DNA of 64,000 nt, from the NCBI RefSeq assembly GCF_000315625.1, contig NW_005434659.1, positions 1 through 64,000 of the forward strand. The letters run 5' to 3'. Source of the stretch: Guillardia theta CCMP2712 (lineage: Eukaryota > Cryptophyceae > Pyrenomonadales > Geminigeraceae). The position numbers were made by a program, and so were the translations under genes. The notes beneath the pieces are model-generated. The model ran no database searches. It was given only the letters and a program-made list of their open reading frames with translations, and was not told where the DNA came from. This document shows, one piece after another, positions 48,033 through 58,368 of this stretch (within the stretch, counting starts at the first letter, position 1; each line of letters begins with the position of its first letter).

Positions 48033-48172
48033 ATCTTCATATCGCACATGGCGGCATGGCAAGGAGCTCGCTTTGTCCTGTGTACGACACTCGTCCATGC
48101 ATGTCCTCCTCCTCCGCTGCTCAGCAACACGAGCATGAGCGTCAGTCGACCCGGCGTCGCCATGGCCGCCAT
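46451..48172 (-). CDS. SET-domain methyltransferase-like protein (LSMT type) with N-terminal targeting sequence
   Basis: The start is the ATG at 48172. The N-terminus is hydrophobic (LTLMLVLLSSGGGGHAW), then basic and hydroxylated, as in a signal peptide plus transit peptide of a secondary plastid. A poly-Gln run (48001-48036) follows. The body matches the order of Rubisco LSMT/SETD3-like proteins: DFSPSLRSFVRTGKTGRGEE near the N-SET start and GEQVRVSLGWISNDDVLCHHG near the C-SET end, then a helical C-terminal region (VMAALRRYSYI; RISRKNYLHQTLD-like). Where active members have NHS and a catalytic Tyr before Gly (LxYGF), this one has ALFQRT and CHHG, so activity is doubtful. Exon 1 ends near 47270 (GAAG/GTAGCT), exon 2 is about 47081-46677, and a short last exon ends at 46451. 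Family placement is by motif only. Confidence 0.6.
48001..48036 (-). repeat. (CAG)n array encoding poly-Gln
   Basis: About 11 CTG triplets on the plus strand, read as CAG/Gln within the N-terminal region of the SET-like protein. Confidence 0.9.
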
Positions 48173-48415
48173 TCACTACAAGCTCGCCTCAGTATTTTAG
48201 AGGACAGCAATAACGAGACTAGCTAGAGGGAGGGAGGGAGGAGAGGCGACCGAGAGGAGGAGGGGAAGGAGGAGGAGGAGGAGGAGGAGAAGGAGAAGGA
48301 GGTAGGAATGTAGGGCGAACAGAGAGCTATAGGAGGCAAGAGGAAGGAGGAGGAGGAGGAGGAGGAGGAGGAGGAGGAGGAGGGGGGGGGGGGGGTAAGA
48401 AAAGGGAGGTATCTA
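48173..48415. repeat. Divergent intergenic region dominated by (GGA)n and poly-G
   Basis: Purine-rich GGA/GGAGAA runs at 48226-48396 end in a run of about 15 G. It separates the starts of the SET-like gene (-) and the gene at 48416 (+), so promoters must lie in or beside this tract. Confidence 0.8.
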
Positions 48416-48901
48416 ATGCTTCATCGCAGGATTTATGCACTAGCCCCGAATGGCTTCGCTCAATCCCACGGCACCAGTGCACAACCAGCGAGTGAGTTGA
48501 GGGAGGAGGAGGAGCAGGTGGGTGACCGTCTACAGGGAGGAAGCATCCAAGCGACCCTCGTCGGTCTGGTGGACAAGCGACTGATGTATGAGCAGGTTAG
48601 TCTGCCTTCCTTCCTTCCTTCCTTCCTTCCTGACTGACTGACTGACCGACTGACTGACCGACCGACCGACTGACTGACTGTCGCAGCTCATGCATGCCTG
48701 TCGCGGCATCGCTGGTCTCACCGAGCAGAAGCTCCTGCATCGCGAGTCGGTTTATCGCGCAGCTCCTCAAGGGCCTTCTCAAGGAGCCTCCACCACTCGC
48801 AGCAGCTACCAGCTCAGAGTCAGACTGGGAAAAACATCGACAAACGAATCAGGTTCCGGCTCCTCCTGCTCCAGCTCCAGCTCCTGCTACTGCTCCTGCT
48901 A

Positions 48902-48952
<51 letters not shown>

Positions 48953-50065
48953 ATCCTGCTCCTGATCCTGATCCTGATCCTGCTCCTGCTCCTGCTCCTG
49001 CTCCGGCTCCGGCTCCTGCTCCTGCTCCTTCTCTTCCTGCTGACTTTGAGCTCCAAGGAACAGACAAATTTGTGCAACCCATGTCGTTGCTGTGCGTCGG
49101 GGATCCTGTGACTGCGTCGACACATCCCTTTCACCTCGTGAAGTTCTGTACAGGTTCCGTTCCCTGCCAACTTGGAGAAGTTCCTCAAGTCTGAGGACGG
49201 GTTGCCCCTTCCCCCTTCCTCCTCCGCGACTGACGTAGAGCGCAGGAAACGTCCTTTACCGAAGCCATCCATTCGGAGAGTAGTGGAAGTGAGAGGAAGG
49301 CGGGGAGGGAGGAGAGATGATACCTGTGAGCAGGTAGACGTCGGTCACACTTGCGATGAGATGCTCAAGCTTCTTGGGTTCGAGACCGATTTTGTCTTTA
49401 TCCGATCAGGCCAGGTGTCGTGCATGCTGTCTCTGCCGCTGCCTTGACGCGCAAGCAGCAATTCTTCTTCGGGGCTCAAGATAGATGCTCCGTGATGATC
49501 TCGGAGCTGCACAAGCTGCAGTGAGATCTGATCTTGATGTTGATGATCCTCAGCGCCCGCAGGTCCTCTGAAGCCAACAAGACACAAACACAACAGGTAA
49601 AGCTGCTCCTCCTCTTGTCCACCAGGTTGACTTCTGCTGCGCATGTCAGACACCCAAGCTCGAGACTGACGTGCAAGGGAACCCAGTAGACAACATCTTC
49701 CTCGTCGAGGCGCCTCCTTCTCTTCCTTGTCGCTTCCTCGTGCTAACTCCGGTGAGCAGGTGCTGGCGCAGAGCCTGGACGACACCATGCCGAGGTCAAT
49801 CACTTTAGATGTCACCACGACCATGTCTCCTTGCTTCATGTCTCCCCCTATGCCTCCTCCTATTCCTCCTCCTATGCCTCCTGACCTCCCGCACAGTGTG
49901 GAAGCTGCCGTTCGTGAAGTTCTCTACCTCGGCGAGTTTGCGGCTGCTCAGTTCATGTCTGACCCTCTTGCAGCTGACAAGCTCAGCCCCTTCGTCACTC
50001 TCAACACGCCCGACGACACGCAGCCGCAGCTACCTGGCATGGTGGGGATGCCGAACAGGATGTAG
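48416..50065 (+). CDS. Hypothetical multi-exon protein
   Basis: Not recognised. Exon 1 (48416-48595) ends in a helix (SIQATLVGLVDKRLMYEQ) at CAG/GTTAGT. The next exon starts at 48687. A hexanucleotide array (48885-49030) is either a Pro-Ala tract or intron. Later coding blocks read PFPANLEKFLKSEDGLPLP, CDEMLKLLGFETDFVFIRSG, RKQQFFFGAQDRCSVMISEL, and from 49626 VDFCCACQTPKLETDVQGN. The last block, from about 49760 to 50065, includes SLDDTMPRSITLDVTTTM, a Pro/Met-rich loop and LYLGEFAAAQFMSDP. The frame changes at about 49740-49760 with no normal-sized intron available. A 20-nt GT-AG segment containing CTAAC would restore it; otherwise a frameshift is present. No signal peptide or membrane helix is seen. 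Confidence 0.5.
48604..48680. repeat. (CTTC)n and (TGAC)n microsatellites in an intron
   Basis: Consecutive CTTC and GACT/GACC tetranucleotide runs fill most of the 91-nt intron 48596-48686. Confidence 0.9.
48885..49030 (+). repeat. (CCTGCT)n array
   Basis: CTCCTG hexamers with GATCCT variants. In one frame they encode [14 protein letters not shown] without stops, linking WEKHRQTNQ to LPADFELQG. CT-richness and a possible TTTGAG acceptor also allow an intron. Confidence 0.8.
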
Positions 50066-50153
50066 AGGAGGAGGGGAACAGCTGGGAGGAGGGGAACGAG
50101 GAAGGAGGAGAAAAGGATGGAATAAGAAGTTTCAATGAGATGAACACAAAATA

Positions 50154-53100
50154 TTATGACATGTGGTTGCTGCCCACCAGCCGTCCTCGTCCCGCAGGGT
50201 TACTGTCAAGCAAGCTGTTGGCGAAGCTCGACGCGAGGATGTTTGCATAGTTCTCCTGCGTGCTGCTCGGGTGCTCGCTGCGCAGGAACGAGTCGTAGGT
50301 CCTCGGCCTGCTAGGCCTCAGCATGGCCGCCGGCTCCTCTGTGCCATAGAGAGCCTCGAACTCTGACACCACCGAGTTGTCAACCTCTGACGCCTGCTCA
50401 GGCTCGGGCTCGGGCGGGTAGTCGTCGATGCCTCCCGTCTTGAGTCCCTCCATGAAGATCGAGGCAGCCGACGGGTAGGGCGACAAGGTGTCGCTCGTCT
50501 CCTGCCCCAGGTACTCGTCCTTGGAGACCAGCCGGCCCTCGAAAGGCAGCACGTCCTCGTGCGGGTGCAGGTGCCGCAGGTAGTTGTCGCGCAGCCGCGT
50601 GGCGATCATGCCGAATGACTTTGACTTGGGGATCTTCATGGCGATCGCCACCTGCCGCCACATCCTCCCTCGCTCAACTGCCTCGAAACCTCCCAGGCAC
50701 TTGACCTCGTGGAAGAGCTGGTAGAAGTCAAGCTCTCTCCCTCCCGCGCTGGGAAACTTGAACGGCTCCTCTGACTTGCTCGTGATCAGCTCCTTCCAGG
50801 ACGCGAACCATCGCATGCGGGTCTCGTCATCGGTAGGGTAGGGCTTCACTTTCTCCTCCTCCTGGCTGCTCCCCTGGCTCGGGGCCTGCACCGGTGCCTG
50901 GTTGAGCACAGACGAGAAGTTGGGGTACTGAATCTCAGGCTGCTTGTAAGTCGATTGCGCGTACCCGGCATAGATGGCCGGCATGGCGATGACCTGACTC
51001 GCTGTCGTTCCTACATGCCCGGCAGCCGGGGGGCCGAAGAGCTGGTAAGCCCATCCCGAGAGGACAGGATGCCTAACGACATCTTGGGGAGGGAGGTGCC
51101 AACGGTTGATGTCAGCCTCTAGGTGATGGAGGTACTTGAGGTAGTTGTCCTTCAGTCGCGATTCAGCCATGGAGTGCGAGACTGGAATGTCCACGGCTAG
51201 AGCCACGTCCCGCCATCTTCGCATCTCCTGGACCTTTTGAAATCCTCCTAGAGCCATCACTTCGTGGAAAAGAATACAGAGGTCCACAGGCTTCCCGAGA
51301 ATGATCGGGTTCTTGCGGAGAGAAATTCCTTTCGACTCGCAGAAGTTCTGCAAGTCATGCTCCCACTTCTGCCGTGCCACTGGGGTTATATACATGATAC
51401 TGCGGTGCGGATTCGGAGGGACGTTTGGGATCCAAATCGCCGGCGGGTGAGCACCAGGCAAGACTTGAGCGTAAGACTGCAAAGAAGAATTTTTCTTCTC
51501 CTTATCTGCAATCTTCGACTTGGGTTCCTTCGCCTTCGTGCTATCAGCGTCAGGTTGCACGAAGCCTTCGGCCATGTCAGCGTAACTCACGAAGCCCAGG
51601 CGTTCCACTCCTGTCCTCTTTCTCGGCCCGAACTCTTTTTCATTCTCACCTGCAGGGTCAAGGTATCAGCTCAACGGACTCAAGCACAGGGCTCGTCACC
51701 TTCTGTAAGCTTCTTCTCTGCTTCAGGCATCAGCTTATCCCAGAAATCCGGATCGTTGTAGTCCAAGTCTGCCTCCTCTGCAGCCTTGGGGACAAAGCTT
51801 GCGGTAGAAAACGTGTTACACCCTCTGTCTTGTTTGTCAACTACTTTGGTGATTCTGCTGCTCAAGATCGATTCTATGTCTTCCTCGTTGAAACGATTGC
51901 TTTCTTGCTCGGCATCTTGGTTGAAGAGCGCATATGCTCCGTGTCTGAGAAGTCGTTCCAACTCTTTCTTCTCTTCCTTCGAGGTTCTCTTCACTCCTGC
52001 GATCTGCTTGCCGGAGATGACCGCTCTCTCCAACCCCTGCTTTTGCGATGCTTTCTCGAACATCCGGCGCTCGTACGTCTTAGCCGTTATGAATCTGTAA
52101 ATCTTAACCTCTCGTGTTTGCCCGATACGATGACAGCGAGCTTGAGCCTGCAAGTCATTCTGTGGATTCCAATCACTATCAAAAATTATAACAGTGTCTG
52201 CTGTTGTCAAATTGATCCCGATGCCTCCAGCCTTTGTACATATCAAAAACACAAATCTGTGCTCCCCAAGTTCGTTGTATCGATCGATAGCGCTCTGTCG
52301 AGCGTTTCCCCGTATCCTGCCATCAATTCGCTCAAAGGGAAAACTCTTGGCACGCATGTAGTCTTCGAGCATGTCCAACACCCTTATGAACTGGCTGAAA
52401 ATCAATGCCTTGTGTTTCTCAGCGCGGAGTTTCGGAAGCATCTTATCCAGCAGGACCATTTTACCGGAGTGTCTGATCAGTTCATGCATTGGGTCACTTG
52501 CAGTTGATCGGCTTCTGACTTGTTCCTCAACACCATCAACGAGGTATGGATGATTGCAGCATTTCCGCAGCTCCATTTCCACGTTTCGAAGAGCTGGAAC
52601 TTGAACTCCAGCTGCCCCCCTCTTCAACCATTCGAAGTTACGTTCAAGGATCGACTTGTAGGTCGTCCGTTGTAATTGTGACATCTCCACCTCAACTATG
52701 ATCTCTTCTTTCGGTGGGATAGAACGCTCGACGTCTTCCTTGTGCCTTCTGAGCATGTACGGTCTCAACTCTTTGCGAAGTTGCATGATCTGATTGGCAG
52801 TTTCCACCACGCCGAACTTGTTTAAGAAAGCGTCAACATCATCAAATTGCTTTGGTGCCAAGAAATTTAAAAGACACCATAATTCTTCCGTGTTATTCTG
52901 AAGCGGGGTACCTGTCATCAAGATACAATGGGCTTCGTTTTCGGGATTCGTGCAAGGAGGGATTGTCTTGAAGGATTTGAGTGTTGTAAAGGTCTTGCTA
53001 TCTTTGTTCTTCAATCGATGTGCCTCATCGACTATCACACAATCCCACGGCATGTCAGCCAGATTAGCTTTGTTACCGCGCTCATCTTCCTTCATCACGA

Positions 53101-55168
53101 TTTCCCAGGTCGTGATCAACACGTTGAATTTGTAACAGTCGTTGATTCGCTTGCCCTTTTCGTCATAGTAATAAAATTCATGATTGATGAGGATTTCCCT
53201 AGAATCTTGGTTTCCGTGAAAAACGATTGCATTCAGGTTTGTCCAAGCTTCGAACTCTCTCAACCAGTGCGGGATGGTTGACAAAGGAGCCACAACCAGG
53301 AATGGTCCCGTTCGATTCCGGCATTGGAAGAGCCATTCCAAGAAGCCAACGGCTTGCACAGTCTTACCTAAACCCATCTCATCTGCAAGAATCGACCCCC
53401 TCCTCTGATACCAATTAAAAATCAGCCAGTTAACACCCTCTTTCTGATATTCTCGCAAAACGTTTTGATCTTTGAACTGACATTCACTAATGTATTCCTT
53501 GATTTCATCTTCTCTGCAGATTCGCTCTACCGGTGGTCGTTTCTCCCTCTTCCTCTTGTCCCTTGGTGGAGGCTTGCTGAACTTGTTGTGCTGAGCGATC
53601 TTTTCCTCTGCCACAACAGAGCCAATGGATTCAATGATGCTTTCTTTCCATTCCCATGTGCACTCGGAGTACGGAAGATTCCTCCACTTACAGAAATATT
53701 CCAAGGCTTCTTCTCCAGAATCAATCTGTACGATTCGAGAGGCGACGATCCTTTCAACCTCCGTAAACGCGGGATCAAAGTAATTCCCATCGCGGTCCTC
53801 TACTTCGAATTGGATGGAATCAAACCATTTCGACATGAAATTATTCAATCTCACTTTCCCTCCTTCAGCCAAGATATCGTTTTCAGTGACCCAAGATGTA
53901 TGCAGGTAACTTTTTTCTCGCCACTTGACCAAAAACAATGCAACTTCAATCTCTTCATTGTTCTCAGACAGTTGCTTCTTCATTTCCATGCCCAGTATTT
54001 TATCGATGTTGTACTTGCACTGCTCTTGCCCTTCACGGTCCAAAGAATCTATGTCGACCATCTTTTCCTCTTCTTCACTGCTATTGTCCATATCGACTGA
54101 CTGCTTGCTTCTGGAACTCGTTTTTGACCCCTTGCGGGAATTCACTTTACCCTTTTTGACCCTCTTTGATGTTGAAGCGACCCTAGTCTTGGGCTCACGA
54201 CTCCGAATGGAGGGGTGTTTCGGCTTGCTCTGCTTTTGGCTGACCTTTTTGATGGACAAATCTTGTCTGTGTCTGATTCGATCACTATTTGAGTCAACCC
54301 ACTCGGTGTCTTCCTCTGTCCCACATTCAAACTGCACGAGGATTTGCTCGTTGTTCTGTCGCACGATGAAAGCGTCCCACCAGTCTCCATCATATTCGAA
54401 CTCGACGGGAATCCTTATTCTTCCGCTATTCTTCTCTATCCATTCATCTTCATCGTCCAAGCCTCCAACGTAGTGCACAAAGACCAGGTCGCCCTGAACC
54501 TCGAGTATGTTTGCCTCCCACCATTCGCTCTCGAACTCCACCTCTATGGCTGTGCCTTCAGCAAACCATTTAGAGGCAGCAGACTCGATCTCACTGCCAT
54601 TGTCCTGCATGGGCTGAAATAATGGCTTCATCCGCTTGTTCGGCACTTCGACGTCGTCTTGGGATTCTGCTGCATCTTTGGAGCTGATTCTCTTTCCCAG
54701 AAAATTATCACAATCTAAGACAACCATCAGACATCTATATCATCTACGAGAAAGTTCTCACCTGAGGAGCTATCATCTTGAGCTTTGAATGTCGTATCAT
54801 TGCGAAATACAGCGGAAAGAGGGTCATTCCTGCATTTCAATCAAATCGATTGAACTCAATGGAGTGTTATCGTACCGAATGGATGAACAAAATTCAGCAT
54901 CAATACGATTGGGAGTATCCACTGGTGTTGACCCAAAAGTCGACTCAAAATAATCATCATTCAACATCTTGGAGTCGTAACCATTCGAACACATTTGGTC
55001 ATTCCCGCTCCGCTCCATTTTAGCTTTGTTTAGATTGGCATCTCTGGGTTCGAGTCCCGTAGAATGCTTGAATACGGAGAGGTATGAATGTTCTGATGAT
55101 TGGATCGTCCTAGGAAGCCTGTCGTCAAACGCCTCGTCGTGCGAGCCAACTGCCTTGGCTCTCTGCAT
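50154..55168 (-). CDS. CHD-type chromatin remodeller with tandem Tudor/Agenet, double chromodomain, SNF2 motor and two ARIDs
   Basis: Four exons join in frame to about 1623 residues: 55168-54876, 54829-54762, 54714-51700 and 51649-50154, with introns of 46, 47 and 50 nt. Two Tudor/Agenet-like folds (FESEWWEANILEVQGDLVFV; FEYDGDWWDAFIVRQ) occupy about residues 165-275. Two chromodomains lie at about 350-500 (FLVKWREKSYLHTSWV; YFCKWRNLPYSECTWEW). The SNF2 ATPase lies at about 540-1015 (ADEMGLGKT, DEAH, RCHRIGQ). After the last intron come two ARID/BRIGHT DNA-binding domains at about 1215-1315 and 1400-1500 (LFHEVMALGGF and LFHEVKCLGGF; RLKDNYLKYLHHLE and RLRDNYLRHLHPHE). It should slide or evict nucleosomes in the nucleus. 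If the 51650-51699 segment is not spliced, the helicase would stop at 51680 and the ARID part would be a separate gene. Confidence 0.85.
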
Positions 55169-55989
55169 TATTCCGCATTCCCATACAAGACAAACTTGTG
55201 AATAGCCAAAGTTATCATCAACAATATCTTACAGGGTTAGTGACATCAGAATTGTTCGTATAAGCAATACTCTTTCAGTCAGAAATCGTCATCTTCCAAA
55301 GATAAAGCAACTATGACTGGACAGGTCACTTTAAAAATTCCGAGGGAAGTTCCGCTTTTGTTCTCAAGTAAACAGGAGAATTGCTGATGGCAAGATCAAT
55401 ACTCGCCTGAAGTATGTGAAAGAATCATTTCCAGCAGCCTGCTTCTATCTGCTTCTCCTCTCTTCCTCTTCTCCCCTGCACACCTCCATGCACTGCCATC
55501 GTCGGCGCCTTCACCAAGGCAGCTCCAAAGCTCCACTTCTAGCCCCACCCTATCATCTTTTCACCCCTACCCCTTCTAAAATTCATCCCCACCCCTTACA
55601 TATTTGATTTGCTTCAAATTTTTGGGAAAAATGAACTTTAAATTTCAATATGTTTCGTATGTATGAAATATTTTTACGAGAGGTTTGGCTGTGCCACCGG
55701 ATCATCCTACCCCACCCACATGGTATCATCACCACCCCACCCGTAGCACCTCCACCCTGACATCAAATACACTCCCTGCCATACCTGTCATCGCACATCC
55801 CTGACAAACTCTTGAATGCTCTACAGGCCTTCATGCGGCGAGGAGGGGAGAGCGCAATGAATGCTCTCTCTCTCCTAACCCGATTTTCGTGTGACTGGCT
55901 TCAAGCTCCGTCTTCTTTCTTTCTGTTCGGTTTGCAAACATTTATTCGCTCACGGATGAACAAGCGAGTGCTAGGGATAGAGATCTTTG
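55169..55989. other. Upstream region of the remodeller, with one copy of a C-rich dispersed repeat
   Basis: No gene is supported. At 55550-55625 the sequence (ttcacccctaccccttct... ccccacccc... caaatttttgg) resembles 57306-57365. A second C-rich run (ccccacccacatgg... ccaccccaccc) lies at 55705-55745. Confidence 0.55.
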
Positions 55990-56880
55990 CTAGGAATAGG
56001 GATCCGTGGCAGCCTCTGAGATCTTTGGCTCAGCATGGCTTGTAGCTTCAGTGACTTGTCTTTTCTTCTTCGATTTCTTTTCGGCCTTTCGTAGCTTATG
56101 CTTGATCACTCCCATTGCGTATGCTGCTCTGTTTTCTACACCCCGCACATCGAGGCGAGCGCAAGTACGTACCGATCTCGAAGCAAGTTTCTCTGGTAAA
56201 GACGCAAGAAATTGAACGATTTCATCATCCACCTCCCCACGTTCCATGTACACTTTAGAAAGGAACTGTTCACCAGCATTCTTGACAGAAGGGCGTCGGC
56301 TCTCGTGCACACTTTCATCCGTCAAAAGTTTTGTAATCTCAGAACTGTTGAAACGCCTGGAATCTCTCTTTGCGAACACCCTGTCAATGATGCCTGACAC
56401 AAGCTGTTTCCTCCCTTCCTCGTGCTCTGCCTTTGCCTTCTTGATACGATTCTTCCTCTTCAACTTGTTGCCACCACCTGAAGCTGTTCGTTCGATTCTC
56501 AACCTTCGGCCGAAGAAGAGGCAGCAGTCAAGCTTGAGGGCTTTCGGGACCTCGCTCTTCTGCGCAAATTGGATGAATGCGAGTCCACGATTGGTCTTCG
56601 TTTTCTTGTCTGTAAGCCAGCGTATTTTGAAATCCTGAAATCCCTTCTTTGTGAAAAATCTCTCTAGATCATTTTTGGTTGCGTTGTACGATATCTGACC
56701 AATGAACAGAGTATTCTCATCAATATGCGGTTTCCTTTTGAATCTTGCAACAGTAGAATTCTGTGACAACTTGAACAATTTTGATTGGCTCTCTAGTGCA
56801 GCTCTGTCACAACTCCCTCCGATAAGAAACAGTGAAATCCACATCAAATGCCACGAAAATTTGTTGCAACCGTTCACCAT
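55990..56880 (-). CDS. RRM RNA-binding protein with signal-peptide-like N-terminus
   Basis: A single 296-codon frame from the ATG at 56880. Residues about 57-132 form an RRM: RNP2 LFIGQI and RNP1 NRGLAFIQF, ending RRLRIERTA. A Lys/Arg-rich segment follows (KLKRKNRIKKAKAEHEEGRK), then a helical region with VRGVENRAAYAMGVIKHKLRKAEKKSKKKR. Its layout resembles nucleolar RRM proteins. The first 25 residues (NKFSWHLMWISLFLIGGSC) look like a signal peptide, odd for a nuclear RNA binder. In algae with secondary plastids such a leader would send the protein to the plastid, periplastid space or nucleomorph. Translation from a later Met is not obvious: the next Met in the reading frame is within the leader (LMW). 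The leader could also be mis-called if a 5' exon is missing. Confidence 0.75.
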   Translation of the reverse strand: MVNGCNKFSWHLMWISLFLIGGSCDRAALESQSKLFKLSQNSTVARFKRKPHIDENTLFIGQISYNATKNDLERFFTKKGFQDFKIRWLTDKKTKTNRGLAFIQFAQKSEVPKALKLDCCLFFGRRLRIERTASGGGNKLKRKNRIKKAKAEHEEGRKQLVSGIIDRVFAKRDSRRFNSSEITKLLTDESVHESRRPSVKNAGEQFLSKVYMERGEVDDEIVQFLASLPEKLASRSVRTCARLDVRGVENRAAYAMGVIKHKLRKAEKKSKKKRQVTEATSHAEPKISEAATDPYS

Positions 56881-58368
56881 GGTCCTTGAGATTTTTCATC
56901 CAAAACTATAGAAGATATGGAAACAAGATCCGAAAGACTTGAAAAACATCGGCCCCATTCAAGATTCGGCCATAAAATACCAACAAACAGTCAACGGGAT
57001 ATGACGGAACACAGCGACTATATCAAAGACGAAGAGGCTTCAGACATTCGAATCAGGAGGTAACAAGGGTCTAGAGGTAACCTCTATGTTGTAGCAGGTC
57101 TAGCGCAGGAGCGTGTGCAGGGACTCTAGGCCAAGCCGAGCAACCCAGCGCCTGTCCTCCGACCATGCAGCGAGAGGCCTCATCCCTTCGACCCACCTCC
57201 CCACTCAGATCCCACCCGGCTTCCCGCGGCAATTTCCCGGGCCCGGCCACAAGTCAGTAAGCTCCAAACAGTTATTTGTGAGGTTGCCAAAGTAACGGTT
57301 CTTTCTTTTTACCCCTACCCCACTATCATTTGCACCCACCCATATATTTAGCAAATTTTTCTGCAGATTTGTTGGGGTAGCCTTGAAGCTTTGTACCCCA
57401 CCCTAATGTGCTCTACACCCTCTTCTGAGACCCTACCCGGTCTATGGTACATTCTACATGTTCTGTTTGAGGAGACAGGGTGGGGTAGTTGTACAGTCAA
57501 CTCCCTAAGACACTGACCCTACCCTACCCCACCCCCTGGTCGATGGCTTTCTACGTCTCCTTTTAGTACCAGACTCTCACTCAGAATTGATGTACCCCCG
57601 TGTAGGACCGAAAAACCACGGGTGATAGACTGTGGTCTGCTTAGTGTGTGTTAACTAAACTTGTCTATGGAACTTTGGGGTGGGTGCAGAGCATGCGCGA
57701 ATAATTTAGTGGGGTGGGTCATGTTGATACAGGGTGCTCAGTGGTGCACAATTAGTTCTTGTGATGATGAATTTGAGGGTGGGGTGAACAATCCTCAAGT
57801 GTCATGGGGTGAGGTGGGCTGGCAATTGGGGGAGGGGGGTGATAGAATTTTTTTTCATGGGGGTGGAGTAGTGGGGGGTGGGGGGTAGTGGCCGCAGGCG
57901 CTGGATAATGATGAGAGGAAGAGGTCAAGGGGGAGAAGGGAGGAGCTTGGGAAGGAGGAGGAAGCATTTAGACATGAAGGAGGAGCGATAGAAGCTGTAT
58001 ACAGAATCGAGGCGCAAGCGAGGAGATTGAAGAGAGGAGGAGAGAATGGAGCAAGTGCGTGTCAGGAGTATTAGAAAGGAATGCTGGCTGGCGGGTGATC
58101 AATCAGATTCAGTGAGACTGGGTAAAAGGACAAAATGTAGATTTTGAGAGGTAGGAAACTATCTATAAATGTGCGTCGAAGCACCTCGAGAGCGTTGAGG
58201 TTGTGCAAGATATGATCGAAGGTTGACGAGCCCCTTTCAGGTTTTTGCGGGATTTGTGATTCGCGAGTCTTGTATCCTTGACCAGAAGGATATTTCTTTG
58301 ATATCTGTGGAAGGACAGATCAAATTTCCTAGTCTTCGTAGGGAAACCTTCCAGAGAATCAGTTCAAA
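56881..58368. promoter_or_regulatory. Divergent intergenic region with ACCCC/GGGGT-rich repeats
   Basis: Between the starts of the RRM gene (-) and V-ATPase subunit a (+). At 57306-57560 it is rich in TACCCCACCC on the plus strand; at 57675-57890 it switches to GGGGTGGG-type runs. Such runs could form G-quadruplexes. Short open frames here are repeat artefacts. No core promoter element was assigned. Confidence 0.5.

Noticed and set aside
57661-57967. Gly- or Pro-rich small open frames
   Set aside because: Generated by the GGGGTGGG repeats in intergenic DNA.
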